Of a stretch of 64,000 bases of DNA, positions 15,810 through 24,875 are shown piece by piece; position 1 is the stretch's first letter; each line of letters begins with the position of its first letter. The position numbers and the translations under genes were made by a program. Origin of the DNA: DASVDE01 sp963740065 (lineage in GTDB: Bacteria > Actinomycetota > Thermoleophilia > Solirubrobacterales > 70-9); contig CAVUCS010000006.1 in the NCBI GenBank assembly GCA_963740065.1, positions 310,001-374,000 on the forward strand, read 5' to 3'. The notes beneath the pieces were generated by a model. That model was not told the origin of the DNA. It worked only from the letters and a program-made list of their open reading frames with translations, and made no database searches.

Positions 15810-17957
15810 ATGACCCGTCGTCTCGCCCGTCTCGCCGATATCGCCTACCACCGCCGCGGACGCGTGGTCATCGCCTGGATCGTCGCGACGATCGTGATCA
15901 TTGGGCTCGGCTCCGCGCTGGCGGGTGAGTACAACGCCAACTACGACACGCCGGGGTCGGAGTCCAAGGCTGCTCGAGACCTGACCCAGAGAGGATTCGG
16001 CGGCTACTCCGGCCAGGAGGTCTACGTCGTCTGGAAGGACCCGAACGGGGCGATGAGCCCGGCGGCGCGCAAGCGCATGAACTCCTTCTTCGCCGAGGCG
16101 ACCCAGGTCGAGAACATCGAGAGACAGACGGCGATCCGGGTCTCCGACGACGGGACGATCGCGACCACCACACTGCCGCTGACCGTGCCCGGCTGGGAAG
16201 TGACCAAGGAGCAGGGCGAGCAGCTCATCAACGCCGCCGAGGGGAACGACGGCGACGGGCTGACAATCAAGCTGGGTGGCGATCCGATCTACCAGGCGCA
16301 AAGCTCAAGCAGCCCGGAGGGGCTCGGCTTCCTCGGCGCCGCGATCGTGCTGCTGATCGCCTTCGGCTCGGTGGTCGCCGCCGGGCTGCCGCTGGTGATC
16401 GCCCTCGTCGGCCTCGGCATCACCTCGGGAGGATTGATCCTTCTGCTCGCCAACTTCGTCGATGTCCCCGACTGGACCACGGCGGTTTCGGGACTGATCG
16501 GGATCGGCGTCGGGATCGACTACGGGTTGCTCGTGTTGACCCGCTTCCGCGCCGGGCTGGCCGCCGGCAAAGACCGCCACGATGCGGTTGCCGAGGCCGT
16601 CACCACCGCCGGGCGCAGCGTGATCATCGCCGGCTGCACGGTCGTGATCGCCGTCCTCGGCCTCTTCTTCACCGGCCTCTCATACATGTACGGGGTGGCG
16701 CTCTCAGCCTCGTTCGCCGTACTCGTCGTGATGATCGCCTCGATCACGCTACTTCCGGCGCTGCTTTCCTACCTCGGTCCAAACGTGGACCGCCTGAAGA
16801 TCCCCTTCCTCGGCGGCCGGCAGAAGGCTGAGGGGGGCGGAGACTCCCCAGCGGCGCGCTGGAGCCACGCCGTCCAGCGCCGTCCTTGGACCGCGGCGAT
16901 CGCCGCCACGGCGCTGCTGCTGGCGCTCGCCTCGCCGGCCCTCGGCATGCGCCTCGGCTTTCCCGACGCCGGCAACGACCCGCCGGACACGATGACCCGC
17001 CAGGCCTACGACCTGATCAGCGAAGGGTTCGGCCCCGGCGCCAATGGACCGCTGATAATCGCCGCCGAATTGCCCGACGCCTCGGCGAAGGGCGACGTCG
17101 ACGCCCTCGCGGCGCAGATCCGCAAGGACAACGGAGTCGCTTACGTCCCGGCTCCGCGGATCAGCGAGGATGGCACGGCGGCGATCGTCACCGTGACCCC
17201 CACCACCTCTCCTCAGGACCAAGCGACGGAAGACCTGGTGAACCGGCTGCGCTCGACGGTGGTGCCGCAAACGTTGGCTGACACCGGGGTGACGGCTGAT
17301 ATCGGCGGCGTCACCGCCGCGCTCGAGGACCAGAGCGAGTACATGAAGGGGCGCATGCCGCTGTTCATCATCGGCGTCGTCGGCCTCTCCTTCCTGCTCT
17401 TGCTCGTCGCCTTCCACTCGCCGCTGATCTCGCTCAAGGCCGGGATCATGAACCTGCTCTCGGTGAGCGCCGCTTACGGGGTGATGACCATGGTCGCCAA
17501 GGGCGGAACCGTCGGCGGCTGGATCGGGATCGACCATGAGGTGCCGATCGCACCGTTCATGCCGGTGATGATGTTCGCCATCCTCTTCGGCCTCTCGATG
17601 GATTACGAGGTCTTTTTGATCTCGCGGATCCGCGAGGAGTACCTCAAGGACAGAGACACGCGTAGGGCAGTCGCCGACGGCCTGGCCAAGACCGCGCGGG
17701 TGATCACCGCGGCGGCGGCGATCATGGTCGTCGTCTTCCTCGCCTTCCTCGCCGCGCCGGACGTCTTCCTGAAGCTGTTCGGGATCGGCCTCGCCTCGGC
17801 GATCTTCCTCGACGCGACCGTGGTGCGAATGGTCCTCGTGCCTGCCGTGATGCAGCTGCTGGGCCCCCGCAACTGGTGGATCCCGGACTGGCTGGAGCGC
17901 ATCCTGCCGCGCTTGGACGTTGAGGCGACGTCGTCTACCGCAGCCCAGGAGAACTAG
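15810..17957 (+). CDS. MMPL-family RND transporter
   Basis: 715 residues with the MmpL plan: an N-terminal helix (VVIAWIVATIVIIGLGSAL), an extracytoplasmic domain, five clustered helices (from GLGFLGAAIVLLIAFGSVV), a second periplasmic domain from about 380, and a second helix set (GVVGLSFLLLLVAFHSPLIS to LFGIGLASAIFLDATVVRMV). Diagnostic motifs are GIGVGIDYGLLVLTRFR and GLSMDYEVFLISRIREEY. Such proteins export lipids, glycolipids or drugs. No lipid-biosynthesis genes adjoin it, so the cargo is unknown. AAGGAG lies six bases before the ATG. Confidence 0.9.
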   Translation: MTRRLARLADIAYHRRGRVVIAWIVATIVIIGLGSALAGEYNANYDTPGSESKAARDLTQRGFGGYSGQEVYVVWKDPNGAMSPAARKRMNSFFAEATQVENIERQTAIRVSDDGTIATTTLPLTVPGWEVTKEQGEQLINAAEGNDGDGLTIKLGGDPIYQAQSSSSPEGLGFLGAAIVLLIAFGSVVAAGLPLVIALVGLGITSGGLILLLANFVDVPDWTTAVSGLIGIGVGIDYGLLVLTRFRAGLAAGKDRHDAVAEAVTTAGRSVIIAGCTVVIAVLGLFFTGLSYMYGVALSASFAVLVVMIASITLLPALLSYLGPNVDRLKIPFLGGRQKAEGGGDSPAARWSHAVQRRPWTAAIAATALLLALASPALGMRLGFPDAGNDPPDTMTRQAYDLISEGFGPGANGPLIIAAELPDASAKGDVDALAAQIRKDNGVAYVPAPRISEDGTAAIVTVTPTTSPQDQATEDLVNRLRSTVVPQTLADTGVTADIGGVTAALEDQSEYMKGRMPLFIIGVVGLSFLLLLVAFHSPLISLKAGIMNLLSVSAAYGVMTMVAKGGTVGGWIGIDHEVPIAPFMPVMMFAILFGLSMDYEVFLISRIREEYLKDRDTRRAVADGLAKTARVITAAAAIMVVVFLAFLAAPDVFLKLFGIGLASAIFLDATVVRMVLVPAVMQLLGPRNWWIPDWLERILPRLDVEATSSTAAQEN

Positions 17958-19201
17958 AGCCGGACTACGTTGCCGGCCTCGATCCCGCGGGTGACTCCGC
18001 GGAAGTCGACGACGAGCGGAGCATCGACTACGAGCTGCGCGTAGTCGATCTCCGGGTGGGCGGTGACTATCGCCGCCAGGTCGGCGTCGCGCACGGCCTC
18101 AGCCAGATCGACCGACTCCAGGCCTAGCTCTGGCACGGCGGCGACGTGAGGGTCATGGTAGGAGACGTCGGCATCCAACTCGCGCAGGAGCCTGACGATC
18201 TTCAGCGCGGGAGACTCCCGGGTGTCCCCCACGCCGGCCTTGTAACTGACGCCGAGGATGAGGATCTTCGTCCCGTTGACCGGCTTGCCGGCGGCATTTA
18301 AAGCGCGCTCGATGCGCTCGACGCAGAACGCCGGCTGGATCTGGTTGATCTTCCCCGCCAGCTCGATGAACTCCGGATAGAAGTCGTGCTCGCGCGCCTT
18401 GAAGGCGAGGTAGAAAGGGTCGACCGGGAGGCAGTGCCCGCCCATCCCCGGCCCGGGCTCGAAGCGCATGAAGCCGAACGGCTTGGTCGCGGCGGCGTCG
18501 ATCACCTCCCAGACGTCGATCCCGAGCCGGTCGCAGAGCTGAGCCAGCTCGTTGACCAGGGCGATATTGACCGAGCGGAAGATGTTCTCCAAGAGCTTCG
18601 CCAGCTCCGCCGCCTCGGGGGTGGAGAGAACGATCACTTCGTCGCAAATCTGCTCATAGAGCTCGCGGGCGCGCGCGGCGCAGGCCTCGGTGACCCCGCC
18701 GACCAGCTTCGGCGTGGTGCGCACGGTGAAGTCAGTGCGGCCGGGGTCGATCCGCTCCGGGCTGAAAGCGAGGTGGAAGTCACGGCCGACAGCCATCCCC
18801 GATTCCTCGAGGATCGGCGCCAAGCGCTCGCGCGTGGTTCCCGGGTAGGTCGTCGATTCCAAGACCACGAGTTGCTCCGGCTGGAGGACCTGGGACAGGG
18901 CGCCGGCGGAATCCATTAGGTAAGTGAGATCGGGCTCGCGGGAACTGGTCAACGGCGTCGGCACACAAACGATCACCGCGTTGCAAGATGCGAGGTCAGC
19001 GTGATCGGCCGTGGGATGAATGCGATCGGCCAACGGCGCCAGCGTCTCCCTCGGCACGTCTTCGACATAGCTACGCCCCTCCCGCAGGGCCTCGACCTTG
19101 CGCGCGTCCGTGTCGAGACCGACCACCTCGTGCCCCGCCTCAGCGAAAGCGACGGCGAGGGGGAGGCCGACATAGCCAAGCCCGATGATCCCAACCTTCA
19201 T
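17954..19201 (-). CDS. Nucleotide-sugar dehydrogenase (UDP-HexNAc 6-dehydrogenase type)
   Basis: 415 residues with an N-terminal NAD-binding Rossmann domain (GIIGLGYVGLPLAVAFAEAG), a central helical domain, and catalytic Cys257 in GMGGHCLPVDPFYL. ESTTYPGTT and GVSYKAGVGDTRESPA are typical of the WecC/WbpA branch that oxidises UDP-N-acetylhexosamines to uronic acids. It probably feeds the surface-polysaccharide region 8 kb away. It overlaps the MMPL gene tail-to-tail by four bases. Confidence 0.9.
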   Translation of the reverse strand: MKVGIIGLGYVGLPLAVAFAEAGHEVVGLDTDARKVEALREGRSYVEDVPRETLAPLADRIHPTADHADLASCNAVIVCVPTPLTSSREPDLTYLMDSAGALSQVLQPEQLVVLESTTYPGTTRERLAPILEESGMAVGRDFHLAFSPERIDPGRTDFTVRTTPKLVGGVTEACAARARELYEQICDEVIVLSTPEAAELAKLLENIFRSVNIALVNELAQLCDRLGIDVWEVIDAAATKPFGFMRFEPGPGMGGHCLPVDPFYLAFKAREHDFYPEFIELAGKINQIQPAFCVERIERALNAAGKPVNGTKILILGVSYKAGVGDTRESPALKIVRLLRELDADVSYHDPHVAAVPELGLESVDLAEAVRDADLAAIVTAHPEIDYAQLVVDAPLVVDFRGVTRGIEAGNVVRL

Positions 19202-19273
19202 CGCTTGGAGTCTAGGGTCGCGGCGGGCGGGCGAGGCATCGACGGGCGGCCTGGGCGAACGGCTGCGGAACGG

Positions 19274-19303
19274 TTGGACAGGCCGATGATCCTGCCCTAC
19301 ATT
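19274..19303 (+). promoter_or_regulatory. Promoter of the TetR gene (leaderless)
   Basis: TTGGAC (19274-19279) and TACATT (19298-19303) are 18 bases apart, and the -10 ends six bases before ATG 19310. Confidence 0.6.
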
Positions 19304-19309
19304 GAATGT

Positions 19310-19990
19310 ATGGATTCGTCATCCGCACCGAATCCACAGCGTCTGCCAAGCGGGCGCCATGGGTTGCCGAAAGCCTACGTGGTGCGGTCGCAGCGGGAGC
19401 GGCTGCTGGAGGCGATGGTTCGCTGTGCCGCGAGCAAAGGCTACGAAGCGACGACGGTGAGTGACGTAATTGAGCTGGCCGGTGTCTCACGGGCGACGTT
19501 CTACGAGATGTTCGAGGACAAGGAGTCCTGTTTCCTCGAGGCCTATGACGCGGTAATCGATGTCCTGGTCGCGCATGTGACGACGGCTTTCGAATCGGCA
19601 GCCGACGAGCCCTGGCCCGAGCAGATCGCGATGGGGCTGCGCGCCCTGGTGGAGCTGCTGGCGGCGGAATCCGACATCGCGCGAATGGCGATGGTCGAGG
19701 TGACCGCGGCCGGCGAGGACGCGCGCGAGCGCTACCGAGCGGCGCTTGCCCGCTTCACGCCGTTCTTGGAGAGGGGGCGCACTTACTCGGGGCGAGAGGA
19801 CGCGCTGCCGGCGGACACTGCGCGCTTCGCGATCGGCGGCGCCACCTCAATGGTCTTCGACGAAATAAGGGCGGGGCGGGGACCGGAATTGGAGCGCATC
19901 CTGCCCGACTTGGTCTTCTCCGTGCTGATGCCCTACCTGGGCCCGGAGGACGCTGACGCAGAGATGCGCAGAGTCGCCGGAGAGGGCTGA
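19310..19990 (+). CDS. TetR-family transcriptional regulator
   Basis: 226 residues. The helix-turn-helix is at about 34-75 (RLLEAMVRCAASKGYEATTV, DVIELAGVSRATFYEMFEDK), followed by a helical ligand-binding domain. ATG 19310 is chosen because of the promoter directly upstream and the family-like N terminus; an in-frame extension to 19001 lies antisense to the dehydrogenase gene. The target is unknown. The convergent crotonase gene might suggest an acyl-CoA ligand, but that is speculative. Confidence 0.9.
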   Translation: MDSSSAPNPQRLPSGRHGLPKAYVVRSQRERLLEAMVRCAASKGYEATTVSDVIELAGVSRATFYEMFEDKESCFLEAYDAVIDVLVAHVTTAFESAADEPWPEQIAMGLRALVELLAAESDIARMAMVEVTAAGEDARERYRAALARFTPFLERGRTYSGREDALPADTARFAIGGATSMVFDEIRAGRGPELERILPDLVFSVLMPYLGPEDADAEMRRVAGEG

Positions 19991-19994
19991 TCGG

Positions 19995-20747
19995 CTAGAC
20001 GCCCTCGCCGTGGCGGCCCTCGCCCGACGCGAAGCGGGCGGCGCCCCGGACGGCGACTTCGAGCACCTCGCGGCCGAGCCGATGCTCGAGGGCCAAGCCC
20101 TCGTCCAACGGCAGGCCGAAACCCTCGATCGCGGCGCGGCGGTCGGCGAGCATCGTCTCCTGCGGAAAGGAAGCGATCTTCTCGGCCAGCTCCAAGGCAC
20201 GAGTCAAATGAGCACCGGGCTCGACGACCTCGTTGACGAGGCCGATGCGGTGCGCTTCCTCGGCATCGACGGGACGGCCGGTGAGGATCAGCTCCAGCGC
20301 GCGGCCCATGCCGATGACGCGCGGCAGCCTTTGGGTGCCGCCATCGACGAGCGGGACCCCCCATCGCCGCTCGAAGAGGCCGAAGGTTGAACCTGGGGTG
20401 GCGATCCGCATGTCGCACCAAAGCGCCAGCTCCACCCCGCCGGCCAAGCACCAACCGTCAACCGCGGCGATCGCCGGCTTGGAGGGCGTGAGGCGGGTGG
20501 CTCCCTCCGGCCCTCCCGGATGGTCGACATCGAGATCGAGCGCCTTCAGGTCGGCGCCGGCGCAGAATGCCTCACCTCCGGCGCCGGTGAGGATGAGGAC
20601 GCGCGCATCGTCGTCGGCCTCGAAATCCTCGAGGCCGCGGCGAAACAGCTCCGCCGTCGTGGCGTCGACCGCGTTGCGGCGCGCTGGACGGTCGATTGTC
20701 AGCACCGCCGCGGCGCCGATCCTCTCGTAGCGAAGCTCCCCACTCAC
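19995..20747 (-). CDS. Enoyl-CoA hydratase/isomerase (crotonase) family protein
   Basis: 250 residues. Oxyanion-hole motifs AFCAGADLKAL and AVDGWCLAGGVELALWCD are present, with the CoA-binding N-terminal fold (AAVLTIDRPARRNAVD). The region holding the second catalytic residue reads FGLFERRWGVPLVDGGTQRL, so the exact reaction (hydration, isomerisation or other) is uncertain. The start is GTG 20747 with GGAGG nine bases upstream. Confidence 0.88.
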   Translation of the reverse strand: MSGELRYERIGAAAVLTIDRPARRNAVDATTAELFRRGLEDFEADDDARVLILTGAGGEAFCAGADLKALDLDVDHPGGPEGATRLTPSKPAIAAVDGWCLAGGVELALWCDMRIATPGSTFGLFERRWGVPLVDGGTQRLPRVIGMGRALELILTGRPVDAEEAHRIGLVNEVVEPGAHLTRALELAEKIASFPQETMLADRRAAIEGFGLPLDEGLALEHRLGREVLEVAVRGAARFASGEGRHGEGV

Positions 20748-20806
20748 GATCGCGATCCTCCCACAAGCGCCGCAGCCCGACTATTGGGATTTTGGCTCGA
20801 AAAACG

Positions 20807-20835
20807 TTGACTATTGCAAGTATCGGCTTTAGTTT
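20807..20835 (+). promoter_or_regulatory. Promoter of the patatin-like gene (leaderless)
   Basis: TTGACT (20807-20812) and TAGTTT (20830-20835) are 17 bases apart, and the -10 ends seven bases before GTG 20843. This decides the start codon. Confidence 0.6.
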
Positions 20836-20842
20836 CGCGGCG

Positions 20843-21616
20843 GTGAGCGCTGAAGTTCCCACACTGGGCATGCTCGCCGGCCCCACGATAGACCCGCAAA
20901 ATGAGGTGAACGCCGGGTCGGGCAGCGCGACGCTGCGGATTGGCGGCGGCGGCTATCGAGCGGCACTCTTCCACCTGGGAGCGCTGACGCGACTCAACGA
21001 GCTGGGGCTGTTGGCTCGGGTCGACACGGTTGGCGCGATCGGCGGTGGCAGCATCCTCGCGGCGATGTTGGCGGCGAGAGTCCCATGGCCCCTACACGGC
21101 TCTTTCCCGGAATGGCCCGAAGCCGTGGCGGCGCCACTGCGAGAGATAGCGGCCGAGGGGCCGATCTCCGCGCGACCGAACGACGCGACCCAGGCGGAGC
21201 GATACGCGCGCGAACTGGCGGCCTCGATGGGCGCGACGTTGCCGGAGCGGCCGCGGTTCGTTTTCGGCGGGGCAGGCCTGGCCCTGAGCGAGATAGCGGT
21301 AGATGGGGTGTGCTGGAGAATTGGCGATGCCGTCGGCTGGCCCGGTTACGACGAAGCGCTTGTCGCAGATGTAATCGCCGCGGTGCGCACCGACCTCGAC
21401 GCCTTTGACGAGGGCGAGCAAGCGGTCCTTGAGAACCATGGCTACTTGCTCGCCGACGCGGCGCTGCGCGAGCGCGACTTGGCGCCGATCGATCCCAACG
21501 ACCCGCCGACGCCTCCCTTTCCGAATTGGATGGACGAAGCAAGGGTCCGCTTGGCGCTGTCAGCCAGCACGCGGCGCACGCGACTGGGTCGCCTGCTTCG
21601 CCGCAACGGACCCTGA
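20843..21616 (+). CDS. Patatin-like phospholipase-fold protein with a degenerate nucleophile site
   Basis: 257 residues. The oxyanion region LRIGGGGYRAALFHLGAL (about 31-48) and the conserved C-terminal NHGYLLADAAL identify an actinobacterial patatin-like family. The nucleophile elbow, usually VSGGSI, reads I66-G67-GGS70-I, so the catalytic serine position is Gly, and no clear DGG/DGA dyad is visible. It is probably catalytically inactive or uses a different residue. It may couple to the sugar porter 38 bases downstream. Confidence 0.75.
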   Translation: MSAEVPTLGMLAGPTIDPQNEVNAGSGSATLRIGGGGYRAALFHLGALTRLNELGLLARVDTVGAIGGGSILAAMLAARVPWPLHGSFPEWPEAVAAPLREIAAEGPISARPNDATQAERYARELAASMGATLPERPRFVFGGAGLALSEIAVDGVCWRIGDAVGWPGYDEALVADVIAAVRTDLDAFDEGEQAVLENHGYLLADAALRERDLAPIDPNDPPTPPFPNWMDEARVRLALSASTRRTRLGRLLRRNGP

Positions 21617-21654
21617 GCAGCCCGTCCGAATTTGCGTATACCTTCACTCCCGCG

Positions 21655-23046
21655 ATGAGTGACGCGCCCGAAGCGTCCCGGAGGAGGGCACGCCGCAACG
21701 TTGTGCTGACCGCGGCGATCGCCGGGCTCGGCGGTCTGCTGTTCGGCTACGACACCGGCATCATCGCGGCGGCGCTGCTCTTCATTAAGCAGGACTTTGG
21801 ACTCGGCAGCTTCATGCAGGGGCTGGTGGTCGCGGCCGTGCCCATTGGGGCGATTGGCGGCGCTGCCTATGCCGGGCCCGCCGCAGACAGATATGGGCGG
21901 CGGGTGATGATCCTGCTGGCCGCAGGGGTGTTCATCGCCGGCGCGCTGGCGAGCGCCGCGGCCCCGAACGCCGGGGTGCTGATCGTCGCCCGCGTGGTGA
22001 TCGGCGTCGCGATCGGGCTGGCGAGCGCCGCAGCCCCCGTCTACATCTCCGAAGTCGCGCCACCCGAGAGCCGCGGGCGCCTGGTCACCTTCTTCCAGCT
22101 CGCGGTGACGGTCGGCATCCTCGTCGCCTATCTGGTCGGGCTCGCGTTCGACCACACCGAAGGTTGGCGCTGGATGTTGGGCCTCGGCGTCGTTCCGGCG
22201 CTGGCGCTCGCCGGCGGAATGCTGCGCATGCCGCAGAGCCCGCGCTGGCTGGTGATGACCGGCGACGATTTCGCCGCGCGAGCGACGCTGGCGAAGATCC
22301 GCGTCGACGACCCGGACACGATCGATCGCGAGCTGGCGGAGATCAGAGGCAGCATCGACGAGAAGCCGGGCGCCTGGAGAGACCTGCTGGAACCGGTGGT
22401 GAAAGCGGCGCTGGTGGTCGGCGTCGGGCTGGCGATCCTGCAACAGGTGACCGGGATCAACACGGTCATCTATTACGCGCCGACAATCGTCGAGTTCACC
22501 GGCGTCAACTCTTCGGCGGGATCGATCCTGGCCGCGGTCGGCGTCGGCATTGTCAACGTCGCGATGACCGTGGTGGCGCTGCGGCTGCTTGACCGAGCGG
22601 GACGGCGCACGCTGCTGATGATCGGCGTCTCCGGGATGACACTTTCTCTGTTCACGCTGGGAGCCGCCTTCATCGGCGGGGGCACCAGCACCTTTGCCTC
22701 AGTGGTAGCGATCGGCAGCCTGATGGTCTACGTCGCTTCCTTCGCAATCAGCCTCGGGCCGATCTTCTGGCTACTGAACGCGGAGATCTACCCGCTGAGA
22801 GTGCGCAGCAAGGCGGCGGGTGTCGGCACGATGGCGAACTGGACCTTCAACTTCATCGTCTCCCTCACCTTCCTGCTGCTGATCGACGCGCTCGGTCGCA
22901 GCGGCGCCTTCTGGTTCTATGGCGCGATCGGGGCGGTCACGCTCGTTTTCTGCTGGAAGCTCGTTCCCGAGACGAAGGGCAAACGGCTGGAGGACATCCA
23001 AGCCTTCTTCCAAGAGCGCGTCGACCGCCGCGACGCGCGCGCGTAG
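21655..23046 (+). CDS. MFS sugar porter (XylE/GLUT-like)
   Basis: 463 residues with 12 predicted helices. Sugar-porter signatures are GGLLFGYDTGIIAAALLFI, DRYGRRVMIL between helices 2 and 3, PESRGRLV, LQQVTGINTVIYYAPTI, DRAGRRTLLM and the C-terminal PETKGKRLEDI. It probably imports a hexose or pentose by proton symport. ATG 21655 is chosen because the charged tail and helix 1 follow it; the frame is open further upstream inside the patatin gene. Confidence 0.93.
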   Translation: MSDAPEASRRRARRNVVLTAAIAGLGGLLFGYDTGIIAAALLFIKQDFGLGSFMQGLVVAAVPIGAIGGAAYAGPAADRYGRRVMILLAAGVFIAGALASAAAPNAGVLIVARVVIGVAIGLASAAAPVYISEVAPPESRGRLVTFFQLAVTVGILVAYLVGLAFDHTEGWRWMLGLGVVPALALAGGMLRMPQSPRWLVMTGDDFAARATLAKIRVDDPDTIDRELAEIRGSIDEKPGAWRDLLEPVVKAALVVGVGLAILQQVTGINTVIYYAPTIVEFTGVNSSAGSILAAVGVGIVNVAMTVVALRLLDRAGRRTLLMIGVSGMTLSLFTLGAAFIGGGTSTFASVVAIGSLMVYVASFAISLGPIFWLLNAEIYPLRVRSKAAGVGTMANWTFNFIVSLTFLLLIDALGRSGAFWFYGAIGAVTLVFCWKLVPETKGKRLEDIQAFFQERVDRRDARA

Positions 23047-23047
23047 C

Positions 23048-23053
23048 TAGGCT
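23048..23053 (+). promoter_or_regulatory. -10 element of a leaderless metF
   Basis: TAGGCT ends six bases before ATG 23060, in the 13-base gap after the sugar porter stop. metF may thus have its own promoter as well as read-through. Confidence 0.5.
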
Positions 23054-23059
23054 GCCCCG

Positions 23060-23977
23060 ATGCGAATCGATGCGATCCTGGCCTCGCGGCAACCCGTTTT
23101 CTCGGTCGAGTTCTTCCCGCCGAAGACGGCGGAAGCGACAGAGGCCCTCTACGCCACCGCCCGCGAGCTGAAGGAGTTGGAACCGGACTTCGTCTCGGTC
23201 ACCTACGGCGCCGGCGGGTCGACCCGCGACGGAACGGTCGAGATCACCCGCGCGCTGAAGGAAATGGGCTTCGAGACGATGGCTCACCTGAGTTGCGTCG
23301 GCGAGACGACAGAGGGACTCGCCGGGACGCTGGATCGGATCGAAGCCGCCGGCATCGAGAATGTGTTCGCGCTGCGCGGCGACCCGCCGCGCGGGCAGGA
23401 GGACTTCGTCCAGCTCGAAGGCGGACTGGGCAGCGCGGCGGAGCTTGCTGCCTTCATTTCCGAGAGATGGGATTTCACGATCGGCGGCTCCTGCTTCCCC
23501 GAGGTGCATCCGGAAGCGCCCGACCTCGACAGCGACCTGACCTACCTAAAGACCAAGGTTGAGGCGGGGGCATCCTTCCTCGTCACCCAACTCTTCTTCG
23601 ACAACAGCGTCTATTTCGATTTCGTCGCTGCCGCGAAAGCGAAGGGAATCGAGGTTCCGATTCTGGCCGGGGTGATTCCCGTCGCCGGTTTTGCCCAAAC
23701 AAAACGGATCTGTGAACTGTGCGACGCGACGATCCCGCCGCGACTGGAAGAGGCCTTTCGCGCCTGCGAGGGCGACGAGACAGCCGAATTCGAACTTGGC
23801 GTCGCCTACGCCGCGCAGCAATGCGCGGAGTTGTTGATCGCGGGGGCGCCGGGCATTCACTTCTATGCGCTGAACCGGGCGCCGGCAACGCGGGCGGTGC
23901 TGGGGGCACTGCGCGCGTCGCGCCCCTGGGAGCGGACACGCGGAGCTGTCGGTTCTCTGGCCCCGACGTCTGACTAA
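23060..23977 (+). CDS. metF: 5,10-methylenetetrahydrofolate reductase
   Basis: MetF reduces methylene-THF to methyl-THF for methionine synthesis. The 305-residue TIM barrel shows the family motifs FSVEFFPPKT (catalytic Glu), SVTYGAGGSTRDGT, HLSCVG, ALRGDPP, SCFPEVHPEA, LVTQLFFDN and GIHFYALNRA. No S-adenosylmethionine or cobalamin riboswitch fits in the short upstream gap. Confidence 0.96.
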   Translation: MRIDAILASRQPVFSVEFFPPKTAEATEALYATARELKELEPDFVSVTYGAGGSTRDGTVEITRALKEMGFETMAHLSCVGETTEGLAGTLDRIEAAGIENVFALRGDPPRGQEDFVQLEGGLGSAAELAAFISERWDFTIGGSCFPEVHPEAPDLDSDLTYLKTKVEAGASFLVTQLFFDNSVYFDFVAAAKAKGIEVPILAGVIPVAGFAQTKRICELCDATIPPRLEEAFRACEGDETAEFELGVAYAAQQCAELLIAGAPGIHFYALNRAPATRAVLGALRASRPWERTRGAVGSLAPTSD

Positions 23978-23992
23978 ACTCCCCGGCGGGAT

Positions 23993-24763
23993 ATGGCGAG
24001 TCGCAGAGAAGAACGCGAGCGCCTCCGACAAGCGCGCGTAGAGCGCGAGCAGGAACAAGCCGGAGCGCAGAAACGAAAGACGATGTTGGCCTACGTCGCC
24101 GCTGGAATCGTCGGGCTGGCGGTGCTGGTCGGGATCGTGATCGTCGTCTCGGGCAGCGGTGGCGGTGGCTCCAGCGACTCCGCCCACATCAACCAAGGAA
24201 GCGGCTCAACCAACGGCGTAGCGGTCGATGATCGCGCCGGGACCAAGCCGGAGGCAGTCAAGGTCACCGACTTGAGATCGGCGGCGAAGCAAGCCAACTG
24301 CGTTCTGAAACTGAATTTGACGGACGAGGGACACACGCACGTTTCCCCCGGGACAAAGGTCAGATACAAGACCAACCCGCCGACCTCCGGCAATCATGTC
24401 GAGCCTCCCTACCAGCAAGCCGACGGCGCCTACAGCGAGATGCCGGACACGATCGACATCGTCCATTCGCTGGAACACGGCCGCATCCAGTTCCAGTACT
24501 CGCCGGATCTACCCGAGGCTGATCAGTTGGCGTTGAAGGGGGTCTACGACACGATGTATGGAGGAGCGCTGCTCTTCCCCAATCCCGAAATGCCCTACAA
24601 GGTGGCGGCAACAGCTTGGACTCATTTGATCGGCTGTCCGACCTACAAGGGGACGATCACGCTGGACGCGCTGCGAGACTTTGCGCGGGTCAACTGGGGC
24701 AAATACGGCGGAGAGCCGGCCAACGCCTTCTCGATCACCGGGCCTACTCCGGCGCGGCAGTAA
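23993..24763 (+). CDS. DUF3105 membrane-anchored protein
   Basis: 256 residues: a charged helical N terminus (RREERERLRQARVEREQEQ), one membrane helix at about 30-52 (YVAAGIVGLAVLVGIVIVV), a Gly/Ser linker, and a C-terminal DUF3105 domain (KTNPPTSGNHVEPP, IVHSLEHGRIQFQYSP, TAWTHLIGCPTY). The domain is extracytoplasmic by topology and its function is unknown. TAAACT lies 12 bases before the ATG. The stop codon abuts intergenic hairpin copy A. Confidence 0.87.
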   Translation: MASRREERERLRQARVEREQEQAGAQKRKTMLAYVAAGIVGLAVLVGIVIVVSGSGGGGSSDSAHINQGSGSTNGVAVDDRAGTKPEAVKVTDLRSAAKQANCVLKLNLTDEGHTHVSPGTKVRYKTNPPTSGNHVEPPYQQADGAYSEMPDTIDIVHSLEHGRIQFQYSPDLPEADQLALKGVYDTMYGGALLFPNPEMPYKVAATAWTHLIGCPTYKGTITLDALRDFARVNWGKYGGEPANAFSITGPTPARQ

Positions 24764-24875
24764 GACCCATCCCGGTAGGGGTTCCGCTTAACTTTTTCGA
24801 GGAACGCTTGCGGCTTGCCGCGGGCCACAGCAACGAAAAAGTACAAGACGCTCCACCCCTACCGGGATGGGTCTT
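24762..24875. repeat. Intergenic long-hairpin element, copy A
   Basis: A 21-bp perfect arm (24762-24782, AAGACCCATCCCGGTAGGGG then T) pairs with 24855-24875. Inside are CCGCTTAACTTTTTCG and CGAAAAAGTACAAGACGCTC, whose ACTTTTTCG and CGAAAAAGT can also pair. It exactly fills the gap between two convergent stop codons. Confidence 0.85.

Noticed and set aside
16749..17537. Minus-strand frame opposite the MMPL gene
   Set aside because: The MMPL protein is complete across this region; the frame is a codon-bias shadow.
23047..23059. Riboswitch controlling metF
   Set aside because: Only 13 bases separate metF from the preceding stop codon, too short for any known riboswitch.
24762..24875. Interpretation of the long-hairpin elements as insertion sequences
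   Set aside because: About 110 bp, no open frame, no transposase nearby and no target-site duplication that I can see. Kept as a repeat family instead.
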